From positions 62,001 through 126,000 of the forward strand of contig NZ_JAQSDC010000004.1 of the NCBI RefSeq assembly GCF_029945705.1: a stretch of 64,000 bases of DNA, given 5' to 3'. Every line of letters starts with the position of its first letter. Position 1 is the stretch's first letter. The DNA is from Methylotenera sp. GTDB taxonomy: Bacteria; Pseudomonadota; Gammaproteobacteria; Burkholderiales; Methylophilaceae. The notes beneath the pieces are model-generated. The model was not told the DNA's origin. It was given only the letters and a program-made list of their open reading frames with translations, and made no database searches. This document shows positions 32,571 through 41,793 of the stretch, piece by piece. Both the position numbers and the translations under genes were made by a program.

Positions 32571-33989
32571 TCAAGCCCAAAACGGCAAATACCGCGCGTA
32601 TCTAGTTGATTTTGTTTCCGCTGCGTCATCTTTAATCAACCCAGCCTCTTTTGTTGCCCCTATGATTAAAGAAATAGTGGCCGCTTTACTCTCAACAACA
32701 CCAAAACGCTCTCTTAGAGATTGGTTAGACATGCGGCTATTACTTACATACTGCAAGCAACAATGCTGATAACAGGCACGAACACGGTCATCTTTACTCA
32801 TTGAAGAAAAATCCTGATGTGCAAACAAAATGGCAATGGTGCGCATTTCTCCCACCCTAAAAGCTGGGGCGGGCAATTGATATATCTCTGCTGCGCTCAC
32901 CACCTTATCAACACCGCTCCCTTTTTCTTCACAAATACCCAATCTGCGCATTAGCTCTGCAAGTTTTTCGTTACAAGAGCGATACTCATCAATAAATCGG
33001 TCAACGCTAATCGGTGGAATGCCAGGGTTAGAGATTTCAACGCGATCATCAAACATCTCAATCATTACAGATGCGCCCGAAGTGGAAAAATCTTGGTGAA
33101 TAAGCGCATTAGCAATCAACTCACGTAACGCCTGCTTAGGAAACATTTTCACTTCTTCTCTAACTGCTTGCTCAATAAACTTATTTTGAGGCGCAGCAGA
33201 ATGCACAAAGTCCACAAGGCTTTCAAAACCTACCGCATAACCACGGTTGCCAGGCTTATCTTCACGCGTTTTAAGTTTATTTTTACCCTCATAAATCACA
33301 ACACGCGGCGCTTTTCTAGCCAATGTTGCTGAAAAAGCATCTAGCTTTTTAGCCAACAAAATCGCAGCAAGATTCGTAATTTGCCAACCTGCGGACTTAG
33401 GCAGAATAAGGCCTTCACCTTTTAGCTTTTCTATAACTGCATCACGGTTAGTTGGGTAAGGCTGCTTCAATAAATCAAAGAAAGTTTGCGTATCAAGTAA
33501 AGCAATGACATCTTCTGCGCTTGCATGATCTTTTGCAATTTGCGTAAACCAATCTGACTGACTTTCAGCAAAAATGCGCTTTAACTTATCAGGTGTCATG
33601 GGGACTAAATCTTCCCCCGCACGCATTAAATAAGCACCTTCATAATTAACAGGCTGACCTTGTGGCCTAGGTGGAATCTCAAACACCAGCACACGCCCAT
33701 CTGCATGCACTATTTCAGTCACCTCAACCCTAAAATGCAACTTTTCTACAATATAAGCCTTAATTTTATTAAGTTCTGCCGTGGTGGTAAAAGCCTGTGT
33801 GCCAACTACATTTCTTGGCGCTTTATCGGTTACGCCAAGCACTAAATACCCGCCACCTTCGTTAGCCAAAGCAACGCAATACTTCAACAGCTTTGTCGTG
33901 TCATATTGATTTTTGGCCTCTTTAAACTCCAGTTGCTCTGTTTCTGCGGGAGTGGTGAGCCAACGTTCAAGTGCTTGTATCGTAATCAT
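32571..33989 (-). CDS. AlbA_2 (Schlafen)-HATPase ATP-binding protein in the R-M operon
   Basis: Protein of 472 residues. The N-terminal AlbA_2/Schlafen-type domain shows EQLEFKEAKNQYD and NEGGGYLVLGVTDKAP. The centre carries a GHKL/HATPase-like region (ALRELIANALIHQDF, VMIEMFDDRVEISNPGIPP, RRLGICEEKGSGVDKVVSAA). The C-terminus looks like a winged helix (NSRMSNQSLRERFGVVESKA). Such ATP-binding, DNA-binding proteins are frequent passengers in type I restriction loci, and a regulatory or extra defence function is presumed. It follows hsdS by 14 bp with a GAGGT ribosome site, so it is co-transcribed with hsdM and hsdS. Confidence 0.82.
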   Translation of the reverse strand: MITIQALERWLTTPAETEQLEFKEAKNQYDTTKLLKYCVALANEGGGYLVLGVTDKAPRNVVGTQAFTTTAELNKIKAYIVEKLHFRVEVTEIVHADGRVLVFEIPPRPQGQPVNYEGAYLMRAGEDLVPMTPDKLKRIFAESQSDWFTQIAKDHASAEDVIALLDTQTFFDLLKQPYPTNRDAVIEKLKGEGLILPKSAGWQITNLAAILLAKKLDAFSATLARKAPRVVIYEGKNKLKTREDKPGNRGYAVGFESLVDFVHSAAPQNKFIEQAVREEVKMFPKQALRELIANALIHQDFSTSGASVMIEMFDDRVEISNPGIPPISVDRFIDEYRSCNEKLAELMRRLGICEEKGSGVDKVVSAAEIYQLPAPAFRVGEMRTIAILFAHQDFSSMSKDDRVRACYQHCCLQYVSNSRMSNQSLRERFGVVESKAATISLIIGATKEAGLIKDDAAETKSTRYARYLPFWA

Positions 33990-34003
33990 AATGAAAGTTT
34001 ACC

Positions 34004-35227
34004 TCAAAGCTCGCCTGCAAACGCTTTGTGTAGCAGGGATTTTTTTAGGGCATCCAAGGCCTTAAGTTTGCGTTGGTAGAGGGATTCTAGGCGTTGGGTT
34101 TCTTTTGCAAGGGCATCAAGTGTGAATACGATTTCATCTTGCTTAGCTAATGACATTTTGGGTACTTTGATATTTCTTAAAACTTTTAGAGATACTGTTT
34201 TTTGTGCTGTACCCGTAGCGCCATCACTTGCTTGTTGAAAAACCAAAGGTGATAAAAGTAAGTAGTAAAGCCATTGGCTGTTAGTATTTTTATTTGGGCG
34301 AATCAAGCCAATGTGGCGTTGAAAGCAAAACTCTAGTTCATAATTAACGATAATTGGTATGCCATAAGACCCAGTAACTGTGTATAAAACGTCACCTTTT
34401 TGCGGTTTTCTATTAGGTTTTAGCTTGTTGTAATACTCATTAGCTACAGTGAAAGTATCACTAAAGTCAATTTGACGAGTTTGTTTATTCACGTTTGAAA
34501 TCGTAATAAACGGAATGCCTTTAACTGATTTTGGTGGTGGCATGTGGTCACCATCGGTAATATCGGTAGCTAACTCTGATAAAGCAACAAGCTCACCACG
34601 TCCTTCGACAAGCTCAGGACGAACGGTAAAGACGTTTTGCAAATGGCTTTCAAACAAGGCGCGGGCGTTTTGTAGGTTTTTTTCGGTGTTGGCGCGGACA
34701 ATGGCAATCTGCTCAAACGCATCATCAAGAATCGCAACGATGCGTTGTTGTTCTTGAACTGAAGGAACGGGGATTGGGATTTCACCGAGTTTACTTCTAC
34801 TTATACGCTTTCTTGTTGTACCTGATGTTTCTGCATCAATATTACTTAAATAATCATTCGACTGAGTGTAGTAAACAAAAAACTCTGGAATAAATTGACT
34901 ACTATCAAAGCGCACAATAGTACAATCTACGGCTGTAATCATTTGCTCGCCAGTATCTGGCAACAAACAACTGCGACCTACAGGGTCGGGTAATCTAGAA
35001 ATTAAACAGTCATTTTCAAATATTTCCGTACAGCGTAACCTTGCAAATGTTTCTTTTGAAATGTAGCGCGCTTTTTCACCACGGTCTTTAAAAAAACCTT
35101 TGCCTACATTTCCAGTTTGAATTAAACGAACCCCTTTAGCAGATTGATCTTTACTTTCAATCCAGTCTCCATCAGCAAATATTTTGCATATAGCTGCTAA
35201 TGGTTTTACTTGCCAACCAGCCTTCAT
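34004..35227 (-). CDS. hsdS: type I restriction-modification specificity subunit
   Basis: HsdS of 407 residues with the usual two target recognition domains. TRD1 (about 1-170) is followed by a conserved helix (LGEIPIPVPSVQEQQRIVAI then LDDAFEQIAIVRANTEKNLQ). TRD2 (about 215-370) begins with TDITDGDHMPPPKS and is followed by the second helix (MSLAKQDEIVFTLDALAKE). Each TRD reads one half of the bipartite recognition site and the helices set the spacing. Between the first helix and TRD2 an in-frame palindromic element adds VRPELVEGRGE. The start overlaps the hsdM stop by 4 bp. Full length, no stop. Confidence 0.9.
   Translation of the reverse strand: MKAGWQVKPLAAICKIFADGDWIESKDQSAKGVRLIQTGNVGKGFFKDRGEKARYISKETFARLRCTEIFENDCLISRLPDPVGRSCLLPDTGEQMITAVDCTIVRFDSSQFIPEFFVYYTQSNDYLSNIDAETSGTTRKRISRSKLGEIPIPVPSVQEQQRIVAILDDAFEQIAIVRANTEKNLQNARALFESHLQNVFTVRPELVEGRGELVALSELATDITDGDHMPPPKSVKGIPFITISNVNKQTRQIDFSDTFTVANEYYNKLKPNRKPQKGDVLYTVTGSYGIPIIVNYELEFCFQRHIGLIRPNKNTNSQWLYYLLLSPLVFQQASDGATGTAQKTVSLKVLRNIKVPKMSLAKQDEIVFTLDALAKETQRLESLYQRKLKALDALKKSLLHKAFAGEL
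34599..34621. repeat. REP-like palindrome inserted in frame in hsdS
   Basis: CGTCCT (34599-34604) and AGGACG (34616-34621) flank TCGACAAGCTC. Together with the following AACGG this is the widespread proteobacterial repeat of the 'TTCGACAAGCTCAGGACGAACGG' type (given here in part). On the coding strand it is translated as RPELVEG, so it acts as a protein-coding palindromic element in the linker between the HsdS helix and TRD2. Confidence 0.7.
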
Positions 35228-36696
35228 AACAACGCCCTAATATTTGCCAACACATCTGCGCTTTCTGCATCCAGCGCGGCAATTTCTTCCATAATGGCTT
35301 GTGGAGTTTGGTGTATCACTTCTTCACCACCGTTGGGATTTTTAACCGATAAATCATAAGTGTTGCTATCAATGGTGCTGGCGCTAACTGACCATGATTT
35401 GTCGCTATCGGCAAAGGTGCTTTGCAGGTTTACAAACTCAGCCAAATCATCATCATTGAGCGGGTTGGTTTTGCCCATGTTGCGCCCTGGCTCTAGCGCA
35501 TAGAACCAAGTATTTCGGGTTGGCGCGCCTTTTTCAAAAAACAGCACTACGGTTTTAACACCTGCACCTTGAAAGGTGCCGCCTGGGCAATCAAGCACGG
35601 TGTGTAAATTACAGCTCTCTAGCAACAATTTACGCAAACTGACTGAGGCGTTATCGGTGTTGCTTAAAAAGGTGTTTTTAATCACCACAGCGGCGCGGCC
35701 GCCTACTTTTAGGCTTTTAATAAAGTGCTGCATAAACAAAAACGCGGTTTCGCCCGTTTTTATGGGGAAGTTTTGCTGCACTTCCTTGCGCTCTTTGCCG
35801 CCAAACGGTGGGTTGGCGAGAATAATATCAAAGCGGTCTTTTTCTTGAATGTCGCTAATGTTCTCGGCCAGCGTGTTGGTGTGAATAATATTGGGCGCTT
35901 CTATGCCATGCAAAATCATGTTCATAATGGCAATCACATACGCCAAGCTCTTTTTCTCTTTGCCATAAAAAGTGCTGGTTTGCAGGGTGGTTAAATCGCT
36001 GGTGCTAAGCTTACTTTCTCCATTTTCTTGGTGTTGATTACGCAAATAATCAAACGCCTCGCACAAAAAGCCTGCGCTGCCCACGGCACCGTCATAAATG
36101 GTTTCGCCAATTTTGGGGTTAAGCACTTTAATCATGGCGCGAATGAGCGGGCGCGGGGTGTAATACTCGCCACCGTTGCGGCCTGCGTTGCCCATGTTTT
36201 TAATTTTGGCTTCGTACAGGTGTGAGAGCTCGTGCTTTTCAGCTTGGGTGTTAAAGCTGAGTTCATCAATACGCTCTATCACCTCGCGCAGGTTGTAGCC
36301 ACTTTGTATTTTGTTGTTAATCTCGCCAAAAATCTCACCAATTTTGTATTCAATTGTATTGGGGCCAGTGGCGCGTTGCTTAAAACCTTTTAGGTAGGGG
36401 AATAACTTAAGGTTTACAAAGTCTTTGAGGTCATCGCCCGTTAAAGCGTTGTTGTGATCAAACTTGCCATCGGGCGTTTTAGGCGCTGCCCATGTTGGCC
36501 AACGGTATGCGGCATCAATAATAAATTGATAGGCTTTGCCTTCAAGCTCGGCTTCCATCGCTTTGGTTTGCTCCAAAGCATCGAGATATTTTAAAAACAA
36601 AATCCAAGAAGTTTGCTCGGTGTAATCAAGCTCGCTGGTAGCGCCTGCGTCTTTATGTAGAATATCGTCAATATTTTTAAACGTTTGCTCAAACAT
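35224..36696 (-). CDS. hsdM: type I restriction-modification DNA methyltransferase subunit
   Basis: HsdM of 490 residues, N6-adenine methyltransferase. The helical N-terminal domain has ASELDY-like TSELDYTEQTSWILFLKYLD. The catalytic part has GEYYTPRPLIRAMI, motif I IYDGAVGSAGFLCEAF (the usual PACG is VxG-like here) and motif IV ILANPPFGGKE. The C-terminal SADVLANIRALL region would contact HsdS. A longer frame to 36774 runs into the tRNA-Met terminator, so I take ATG 36696, which has AAGGTG upstream and gives the usual start MFEQTFKNIDDILHKDAGA. It is the first gene of hsdM-hsdS-AlbA protein. With HsdR it forms a complete defence system. Confidence 0.92.
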   Translation of the reverse strand: MFEQTFKNIDDILHKDAGATSELDYTEQTSWILFLKYLDALEQTKAMEAELEGKAYQFIIDAAYRWPTWAAPKTPDGKFDHNNALTGDDLKDFVNLKLFPYLKGFKQRATGPNTIEYKIGEIFGEINNKIQSGYNLREVIERIDELSFNTQAEKHELSHLYEAKIKNMGNAGRNGGEYYTPRPLIRAMIKVLNPKIGETIYDGAVGSAGFLCEAFDYLRNQHQENGESKLSTSDLTTLQTSTFYGKEKKSLAYVIAIMNMILHGIEAPNIIHTNTLAENISDIQEKDRFDIILANPPFGGKERKEVQQNFPIKTGETAFLFMQHFIKSLKVGGRAAVVIKNTFLSNTDNASVSLRKLLLESCNLHTVLDCPGGTFQGAGVKTVVLFFEKGAPTRNTWFYALEPGRNMGKTNPLNDDDLAEFVNLQSTFADSDKSWSVSASTIDSNTYDLSVKNPNGGEEVIHQTPQAIMEEIAALDAESADVLANIRALL

Positions 36697-36724
36697 AGGC
36701 ACCTTAAATGGATGGTATTTTAAA

Positions 36725-36751
36725 TACCAGTGTAATCTAGTTAAACTGGTA
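36725..36751. promoter_or_regulatory. inverted repeat upstream of hsdM
   Basis: TACCAGT (36725-36731) and ACTGGTA (36745-36751) form a 7-bp inverted repeat about 30 bp before the hsdM start codon, between it and the tRNA terminator. A plausible operator; no regulator is assigned. Confidence 0.4.
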
Positions 36752-36762
36752 GCACCGAAAAT

Positions 36763-36795
36763 AAAAAAGGCCACACCCGAAGATGTGGCCTTTTT
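36763..36795 (-). terminator. Rho-independent terminator of tRNA-Met (bidirectional form)
   Basis: GGCCACA (36769-36775) pairs with TGTGGCC (36784-36790) around CCCGAAGA. A-rich sequence on the left gives a U-run for the minus strand and TTTTT follows on the right. It begins five bases after the tRNA CCA end. Confidence 0.9.
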
Positions 36796-36799
36796 GTGT

Positions 36800-36876
36800 T
36801 GGTGGTGAAAGAGGGACTTGAACCCTCGACCCCAGGATTATGAATCCTGTGCTCTAACCAGCTGAGCTACATCACC
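36800..36876 (-). tRNA. tRNA-Met (CAU), elongator type
   Basis: The minus strand folds into a 77-nt cloverleaf with encoded CCA. Acceptor GGTGATG, D arm GCTCAGCTGGTTAGAGC, anticodon arm CAGGA-TTCATAA-TCCTG (anticodon CAT), T arm GAGGG-TTCAAGT-CCCTC. The first pair is G-C, which argues for the elongator rather than the initiator. Its 3' end faces the defence island. Confidence 0.95.
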
Positions 36877-37033
36877 TTTTAAATCGGTTGCCAAAACTTT
36901 AGCAAGGGCGCAATTCTAGTGGTTTAGGCGCAAATTGTCAAAGCTAGTTTGCAATTTACGCTTAACTTTTTGCGTTGATGCGTTTGGAGCTAAACTTTAG
37001 CCCTCACGCAGCTATACCTTGAATCTTGCTAAG

Positions 37034-38119
37034 CTAAACATTAAACCTAAAGTGCATCACATCGCCATCTTGAACGATATATTCTTTGCCTTCTAAGCGC
37101 ATTTTGCCTGCTTCTTTGCTGCCTTGTTCGCCTTTGTTTTTCACGAATTCTTCGTACTGAATCACTTCTGCGCGAATGAAGCCGCGTTCAAAGTCTGTGT
37201 GAATCACGCCTGCGGCTTGTGGAGCGGTTGCGCCTTTTTTTACTGTCCAAGCGCGTACTTCTTGCACGCCAGCGGTGAAGTAGGTTTGCAGGCCTAGTAA
37301 ATCGTAAGCGGCGCGGATGACGCGGTTTAAGCCTGGTTCATCTTGGCCTAATTCTGATAAGAATAATGTTTTATCTTCTTCATCTAATTCAGAAATTTCA
37401 CCTTCAATTTTCGCGCAAATACATACCACTGGTGCATTTTCAGCTTTGCCTAGCGCCACGACTTTATCTAACAGCGGGTTGTTTTCAAAGCCGGATTCAT
37501 CTACGTTAGCCAAGTACATGACTGGTTTAACTGTTATTAAGCATAGAGGTTTTAATAGTAGTAGTTCGTCTGCATCTAGGTTTAGTGTGCGAACTGCTTT
37601 GGCTTGGTCTAAACACGGCACCACTTTTTCTAGCACTTTTAACAATGCAATAGCGTCTTTATCGCCACTTTTAGCTTTTTTGCTTTCGCGCTGCATGGTT
37701 TTTTCTACGGTTTCCATGTCGGCAAGCGCTAGTTCTGTGTTAATCACTTCAATGTCAGAAAGTGGATCAATTTTGTTTGAAACGTGAATGACGTTGGCAT
37801 CTTCAAAGCAGCGTACCACATGCGCAATAGCATCTGTTTCGCGGATGTTAGCTAAGAACTTATTACCTAAGCCTTCGCCTTTTGATGCGCCGGCTACCAA
37901 TCCAGCAATGTCTACAAATTCAACAATTGCAGGTTGTACTTTTTGCGGTTTAACAATGTCGATGAGCGCTTTCATACGCGTATCTGGCACTTCTACAATG
38001 CCCACGTTTGGCTCAATCGTGCAGAATGGATAGTTTTCTGCCGCAATACCAGCATTGGTAATGGCGTTGAATAGTGTGGATTTGCCCACATTTGGTAGAC
38101 CAACAATTCCGCATTTCAT
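37034..38119 (-). CDS. ychF: ribosome-binding ATPase YchF/OLA1
   Basis: Obg-related P-loop NTPase of 361 residues, which prefers ATP over GTP and binds ribosomes. G1 is [14 protein letters not shown], the switch region has [13 protein letters not shown]3 is [18 protein letters not shown] and G4 is YLANVDES (replacing NKxD, as in YchF). The C-terminal TGS domain reads FFTAG-like [19 protein letters not shown] and ends [13 protein letters not shown]. The length is that of the family. It is the last gene of the lolB-ispE-prs-rplY-pth-ychF block, a common betaproteobacterial order, and follows pth after a REP-like repeat. Confidence 0.97.
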   Translation of the reverse strand: MKCGIVGLPNVGKSTLFNAITNAGIAAENYPFCTIEPNVGIVEVPDTRMKALIDIVKPQKVQPAIVEFVDIAGLVAGASKGEGLGNKFLANIRETDAIAHVVRCFEDANVIHVSNKIDPLSDIEVINTELALADMETVEKTMQRESKKAKSGDKDAIALLKVLEKVVPCLDQAKAVRTLNLDADELLLLKPLCLITVKPVMYLANVDESGFENNPLLDKVVALGKAENAPVVCICAKIEGEISELDEEDKTLFLSELGQDEPGLNRVIRAAYDLLGLQTYFTAGVQEVRAWTVKKGATAPQAAGVIHTDFERGFIRAEVIQYEEFVKNKGEQGSKEAGKMRLEGKEYIVQDGDVMHFRFNV

Positions 38120-38141
38120 AATTTAACTCTTTCTTTAATTC

Positions 38142-38219
38142 GTCATTCCCGCGAAAGCGGGAATCCATTTTTATATCTGTTTCATTCAACATGGATTCCC
38201 GCTTTCGCGGAAATGACGT
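38142..38219. repeat. REP-type inverted repeat pair between ychF and pth
   Basis: Two 28-bp arms, 38142-38169 and 38192-38219, are inverted copies with one mismatch and a 22-bp centre. Each arm starts or ends with GTCATT and contains CCCGC-GAAA-GCGGG, itself a small hairpin. This is the typical form of a REP pair (REPIN), a dispersed non-autonomous repeat. It may also shape the pth-ychF message. Confidence 0.85.
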
Positions 38220-38238
38220 GTGAATGTTATTTAAAACA

Positions 38239-38814
38239 TTATTTTTTAGTATGCAGTTTTAACATTGCGCTTTCAAATTCGCCTGCAAGCAATAAATCTA
38301 TCAGCTTGGTGCTTTCATAGACTTTTTCGTCTATAGCGGCTTGCTCATCTTTTGTTGGTGCTTTTAGAACAAAATTAACTACTTCATTGCGATCGCCTGG
38401 GTGGCCAATGCCTAATCGCAAGCGCCAGAAGTCTTTTGTGCCAAGTGCAGCCTCAATATCTTTTAAGCCATTGTGGCCACCATGGCCGCCACCAACTTTG
38501 AGTTTTAAACCGCCTGCTGGTAAATCAAGCTCATCATGAATTACTAATATTTCAGTGGGTGCAATTTTGTAATAGTTTGCTAATGCAGCCACTGATTTAC
38601 CACTAGCGTTCATAAACGTAGTTGGTTTAAGTAGCCAAGTGTCCGCTTTAGCGTTGAGCTTACCAACTATGCCGAAAAACTTTGCATCTAAAGCTAATTT
38701 ACTATTGGTTTGTGCAGCGACTTCATCTATCCACCAAAACCCCGCATTGTGTCTGGTTGCGGTGTATTTTTCACCAGGATTTCCCAAACCAACGAATAAT
38801 TTTATGCCATTCAT
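38239..38814 (-). CDS. pth: peptidyl-tRNA hydrolase
   Basis: Pth, 191 residues from ATG 38814; it recycles peptidyl-tRNA by cleaving the ester bond. KLFVGLGNPGEKYTATRHNA carries the conserved Asn and the catalytic His, followed by GFWWIDE. LLKPTTFMNASGKSVAALA carries the Asn that binds the substrate, VIHDELDLPAG the Asp, and GGGHGGHNGLKDIE the Gly/His loop. An in-frame start at 38844 lies inside the rplY terminator stem and is rejected; a second ATG at 38817 is equally possible. It follows rplY, as usual. Confidence 0.96.
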   Translation of the reverse strand: MNGIKLFVGLGNPGEKYTATRHNAGFWWIDEVAAQTNSKLALDAKFFGIVGKLNAKADTWLLKPTTFMNASGKSVAALANYYKIAPTEILVIHDELDLPAGGLKLKVGGGHGGHNGLKDIEAALGTKDFWRLRLGIGHPGDRNEVVNFVLKAPTKDEQAAIDEKVYESTKLIDLLLAGEFESAMLKLHTKK

Positions 38815-38831
38815 CATGCAATAGTACCAAT

Positions 38832-38864
38832 AAAAAACGCGCACTTCATAGTAAAGTGCGCGTT
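38832..38864 (-). terminator. Rho-independent terminator of rplY
   Basis: On the minus strand a 10-bp perfect stem (38854-38863 with 38837-38846, ACGCGCACTT/AAGTGCGCGT) with a seven-base loop is followed by a run of six T. It ends the rplY transcript before pth. Confidence 0.9.
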
Positions 38865-38882
38865 AGTTAGCATGCTTATAAA

Positions 38883-39491
38883 TTAAGCTGCTGGTGTTGC
38901 TTCAGCGGCATCTGCTGCGCCGCCACGTGTTTTAGCAATCGCTGCAACGGCTGCATCGTTACCGTGAGCTAGTTGTACAAATTCAACGCCTTTTGGCAAT
39001 TTAATTTGTGATAAGTGAACTGAGCTACCCATTTCTAGACCAGCTAAGTCAATTTCAAGGAACTCAGGCAAATCTTTAGCCAAGCAACTTACGTCAGCTT
39101 CAGTCAAAATGTGTGCAACAATACCGCCGCCTGTTTTAACGCCTGGAGCGATTTCAGCATTGATAAAGTGGAATGGCACTTTAACGTGGATTTTTTCAGT
39201 AGCACTTACACGTTGAAAATCAATGTGTTGAATAGTGTTGCGAACTGGGTGCATTTGGAAATCACGTAACAATACGCTTTCTTTTTTGCCTTCTACGTTC
39301 AACGTTAATACTGAAGCATGGAATGCCTCATGACGGAACTCTAAGAATAATTCTTTAGCGTTAATTTCAAGTGTTACAGCCTCTTTACCAGCGCCATAAA
39401 CAACACCTGGAACGGTGCCTGCGCGACGAAGACGGCGGCTCGCACCCGTACCTTTTACATCACGCTTTACTGCATTAATTTCGATAGACAT
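38883..39491 (-). CDS. rplY: 50S ribosomal protein L25, long Ctc form
   Basis: L25/Ctc of 202 residues, which binds 5S rRNA. The N-terminal L25 domain runs from AVKRDVKGTGASRRLRRAG and PGVVYGAGKEAVTLEI to QMHPVRNTIQHIDFQRV. The C-terminal TL5 domain has VKVPFHFINAEIAPGVKTGG and an Ala-rich tail. The start has a good GGAGT ribosome site. The position between prs and pth is conserved in the group. Confidence 0.96.
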   Translation of the reverse strand: MSIEINAVKRDVKGTGASRRLRRAGTVPGVVYGAGKEAVTLEINAKELFLEFRHEAFHASVLTLNVEGKKESVLLRDFQMHPVRNTIQHIDFQRVSATEKIHVKVPFHFINAEIAPGVKTGGGIVAHILTEADVSCLAKDLPEFLEIDLAGLEMGSSVHLSQIKLPKGVEFVQLAHGNDAAVAAIAKTRGGAADAAEATPAA

Positions 39492-39607
39492 TTTACTACT
39501 CCTAATTTGATACTACTTTTACTGCTAGGCTTTTGATAGCCTTACTACACAAAAACTGCATACCGCGACCAGTCTGCAGGGTTAAAAACTTTTAATCTAT
39601 AAACCTT

Positions 39608-40558
39608 TTAGTCCATGAAAAGTGAGCTAACAGAATCTTCACTGCTAATTCTGCGAATAGTTTCAGCTAATAATTCTGCTGTGCTTAATTGGCGAATTTT
39701 TTTGCAGTTGGCTGATTCAGTACCAAGCGCAATAGTATTGGTCACTACTAATTCATCAAGCTCAGAGCTCATAATGCGATCTGCTGCGCCGCCAGATAAT
39801 ACTGGGTGAGTGGCGTATGCGATTACTTTTTTAGCGCCAAACTTCTTAAGTGCGGCTGCCGCTTCGCAAAGTGTATTTGCGGTATCCACCATGTCATCCA
39901 TAATCACGCAGGTGCGGCCAGTCACATCACCAATAATGTTCATCACTTTAGCAACATTTGGTTTTGGACGACGTTTATCAATAATTGCTAAATCTGAATT
40001 TAACTGTTTAGCTGCTGCACGCGCACGCACAACACCGCCTACATCAGGTGAAACCACCATTAAATTCTCATGATTTTGTTTCAACAAGTCAGCTAACAAA
40101 ATCGGTGTGGCGTAAATATTATCGACTGGAATATCAAAGAAACCTTGAATTTGATCTGAGTGCAAATCCATAGTTAACAAACGATTAACGCCAACACCTG
40201 TCAGCATATTCGCAACCACTTTAGCCGTAATTGCTACACGTGCTGAACGCGGACGGCGATCTTGACGTGAGTAACCAAAGTAGGGGATTGCAGCAGTAAT
40301 ACGACCAGCAGAAGAGCGACGAAGCGCATCAACCATAACCATGACTTCCATTAGGCTGTCATTGGTTGGGTGGCTGGTAGATTGCAACACGAATACATCT
40401 TTACCACGTACGTTTTCAAGCAGTTCAACCGTGGTTTCACCATCGCTAAATGTACCAACGTGCGCTTGACCAAGCTCAATGCCTAAGTGCTTAGCTACTT
40501 CTTGCGCTAGCACTGGGTTAGCCGTGCCAGTAAAGACCATTAAGTTGCCGTTAGACAT
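39608..40558 (-). CDS. prs: ribose-phosphate pyrophosphokinase
   Basis: PRPP synthetase of 316 residues; makes PRPP from ribose 5-phosphate and ATP for nucleotide, His and Trp synthesis. [20 protein letters not shown], the flexible-loop region [20 protein letters not shown], the metal site [11 protein letters not shown] and the PRPP loop [13 protein letters not shown] are all present. In the PRPP loop the common GG is AN, which also occurs in betaproteobacterial forms. It has a good AGGA ribosome site and lies just after tRNA-Gln. Confidence 0.97.
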   Translation of the reverse strand: MSNGNLMVFTGTANPVLAQEVAKHLGIELGQAHVGTFSDGETTVELLENVRGKDVFVLQSTSHPTNDSLMEVMVMVDALRRSSAGRITAAIPYFGYSRQDRRPRSARVAITAKVVANMLTGVGVNRLLTMDLHSDQIQGFFDIPVDNIYATPILLADLLKQNHENLMVVSPDVGGVVRARAAAKQLNSDLAIIDKRRPKPNVAKVMNIIGDVTGRTCVIMDDMVDTANTLCEAAAALKKFGAKKVIAYATHPVLSGGAADRIMSSELDELVVTNTIALGTESANCKKIRQLSTAELLAETIRRISSEDSVSSLFMD

Positions 40559-40698
40559 CTGTTGATTTCCTATTAAACCGTGCTTGTAAACACTGTGCTT
40601 AAAGCCTCAGCATCAAACTATCAATAAAAACTTTATTAGCAAAAACTTACAAAAAATAAAAGCGCGTAAATCAAAAATCTACACGCTTTGTATTCTAA

Positions 40699-40725
40699 GA
40701 AAAAGCAGTTTTAATTCTGCTTTCT
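40699..40725 (-). terminator. terminator-like hairpin after tRNA-Gln
   Basis: On the minus strand AAAGCAG pairs with CTGCTTT around AATTAAAA, and T-rich sequence follows. It lies right after the tRNA 3' end and before prs, so it should end or attenuate the tRNA transcript. Confidence 0.65.
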
Positions 40726-40730
40726 AAATT

Positions 40731-40807
40731 TGGCTGAGGAGGAAGGACTCGAACCTTCGGATGCTGGGATCAAAACCCAGTGCCTTAACCAACTTGGCGA
40801 CTCCCCA
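40731..40807 (-). tRNA. tRNA-Gln (UUG)
   Basis: A 77-nt cloverleaf on the minus strand with CCA encoded. Acceptor TGGGGAG/CTCCTCA, anticodon arm CTGGG-TTTTGAT-CCCAG (anticodon TTG) and T arm GAAGG-TTCGAGT-CCTTC. The location between ispE and prs is a conserved betaproteobacterial arrangement. Confidence 0.95.
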
Positions 40808-40825
40808 ATATTTTAATCAGTCTAT

Positions 40826-41698
40826 CTAATCAACCATAAGGTTCATTAGCGGGTGCTGATTCAACCCTTTTGCAACAAAGCCCTGAACATCTTTAGGTTT
40901 TTGATTGCATATATCACCTGCAGTTTTTTCATCTACTACTTCTAAAAAGACCGAAGCACCAGAACCACTCATTCTTGAGTCGCCAAATTGACTGAGCCAA
41001 TTTAAGCAATCTAAAACAGCGGGGTATTCACTGCAGACTATTTTTTCTAGGTCATTTATAAAATCAGCACTTAAGTTACATGCTGTTAATTTAGCCGTCC
41101 CAGAAAAGTCCGACATTGTCATAGGATTCGTGCTTTTTGTCAATTGCTTATTGGCAAATATTTGTGCTGTTGATACATGTATTTTTGGATTCAGCACAAC
41201 GTAGTAGGAATCGCGCAGATTAATCTCGGTTAATTGTTCGCCTATGCCTTCTGCCCAAGCGTTTTTGCCAAAAATAAAGAAAGGTATATCGGCGCCTAAT
41301 TTCAGGCCTAGCGACATGAGTTCTTTGCGGCTTAAGTTAAGCTGCCACAAACTATTTAAAGCTAACAGCACCGTCGCCGCGTCTGAACTGCCGCCGCCTA
41401 AGCCGCCGCCCATAGGAATGTGCTTTTCTACTAAAATCTCTACGCCGAACGGGCATTGTGTATGTTGCTGCAATAGATTTGCTGCGCGAACACATAAATC
41501 TTGTTCTGCAGGCACACCAGCGACATCGTTGACGCGCTTTATAATTCCGTCTTTAGTTGGCTTTAGTTTGATGGTGTCGTATAAATCAAGTAGGCGGAAA
41601 ACGGTTTGTAGCAAATGGTAACCATCTGCCCGCTGACCTGTAATGTGCAGAAATAAGTTGATTTTTGCAGGTGCTAAAAATGATTGAAAATCTTGCAT
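40826..41698 (-). CDS. ispE: 4-diphosphocytidyl-2-C-methyl-D-erythritol kinase
   Basis: IspE, 290 residues, a GHMP kinase of the non-mevalonate isoprenoid pathway. The substrate segment is [20 protein letters not shown] followed by HLLQTVF; the ATP-binding glycine-rich loop is [39 protein letters not shown] and the C-terminal [14 protein letters not shown] complete the GHMP set. It is usually next to lolB in this group; here a carbonic anhydrase gene intervenes. Confidence 0.97.
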   Translation of the reverse strand: MQDFQSFLAPAKINLFLHITGQRADGYHLLQTVFRLLDLYDTIKLKPTKDGIIKRVNDVAGVPAEQDLCVRAANLLQQHTQCPFGVEILVEKHIPMGGGLGGGSSDAATVLLALNSLWQLNLSRKELMSLGLKLGADIPFFIFGKNAWAEGIGEQLTEINLRDSYYVVLNPKIHVSTAQIFANKQLTKSTNPMTMSDFSGTAKLTACNLSADFINDLEKIVCSEYPAVLDCLNWLSQFGDSRMSGSGASVFLEVVDEKTAGDICNQKPKDVQGFVAKGLNQHPLMNLMVD

Positions 41699-41793
41699 AA
41701 GCCAATATTTTAACGCATCTAGCCTAAGGTTAGATTGACGAAGCTAATTTTAATTAGCTGTTCTAATGATTGTGCAGGATTGTTGCGTAAGTG

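Noticed and set aside
36697-36774. Longer hsdM start at 36774
   Set aside because: The extra 26 codons run into the tRNA-Met terminator, and the conserved start with a ribosome site is at 36696.
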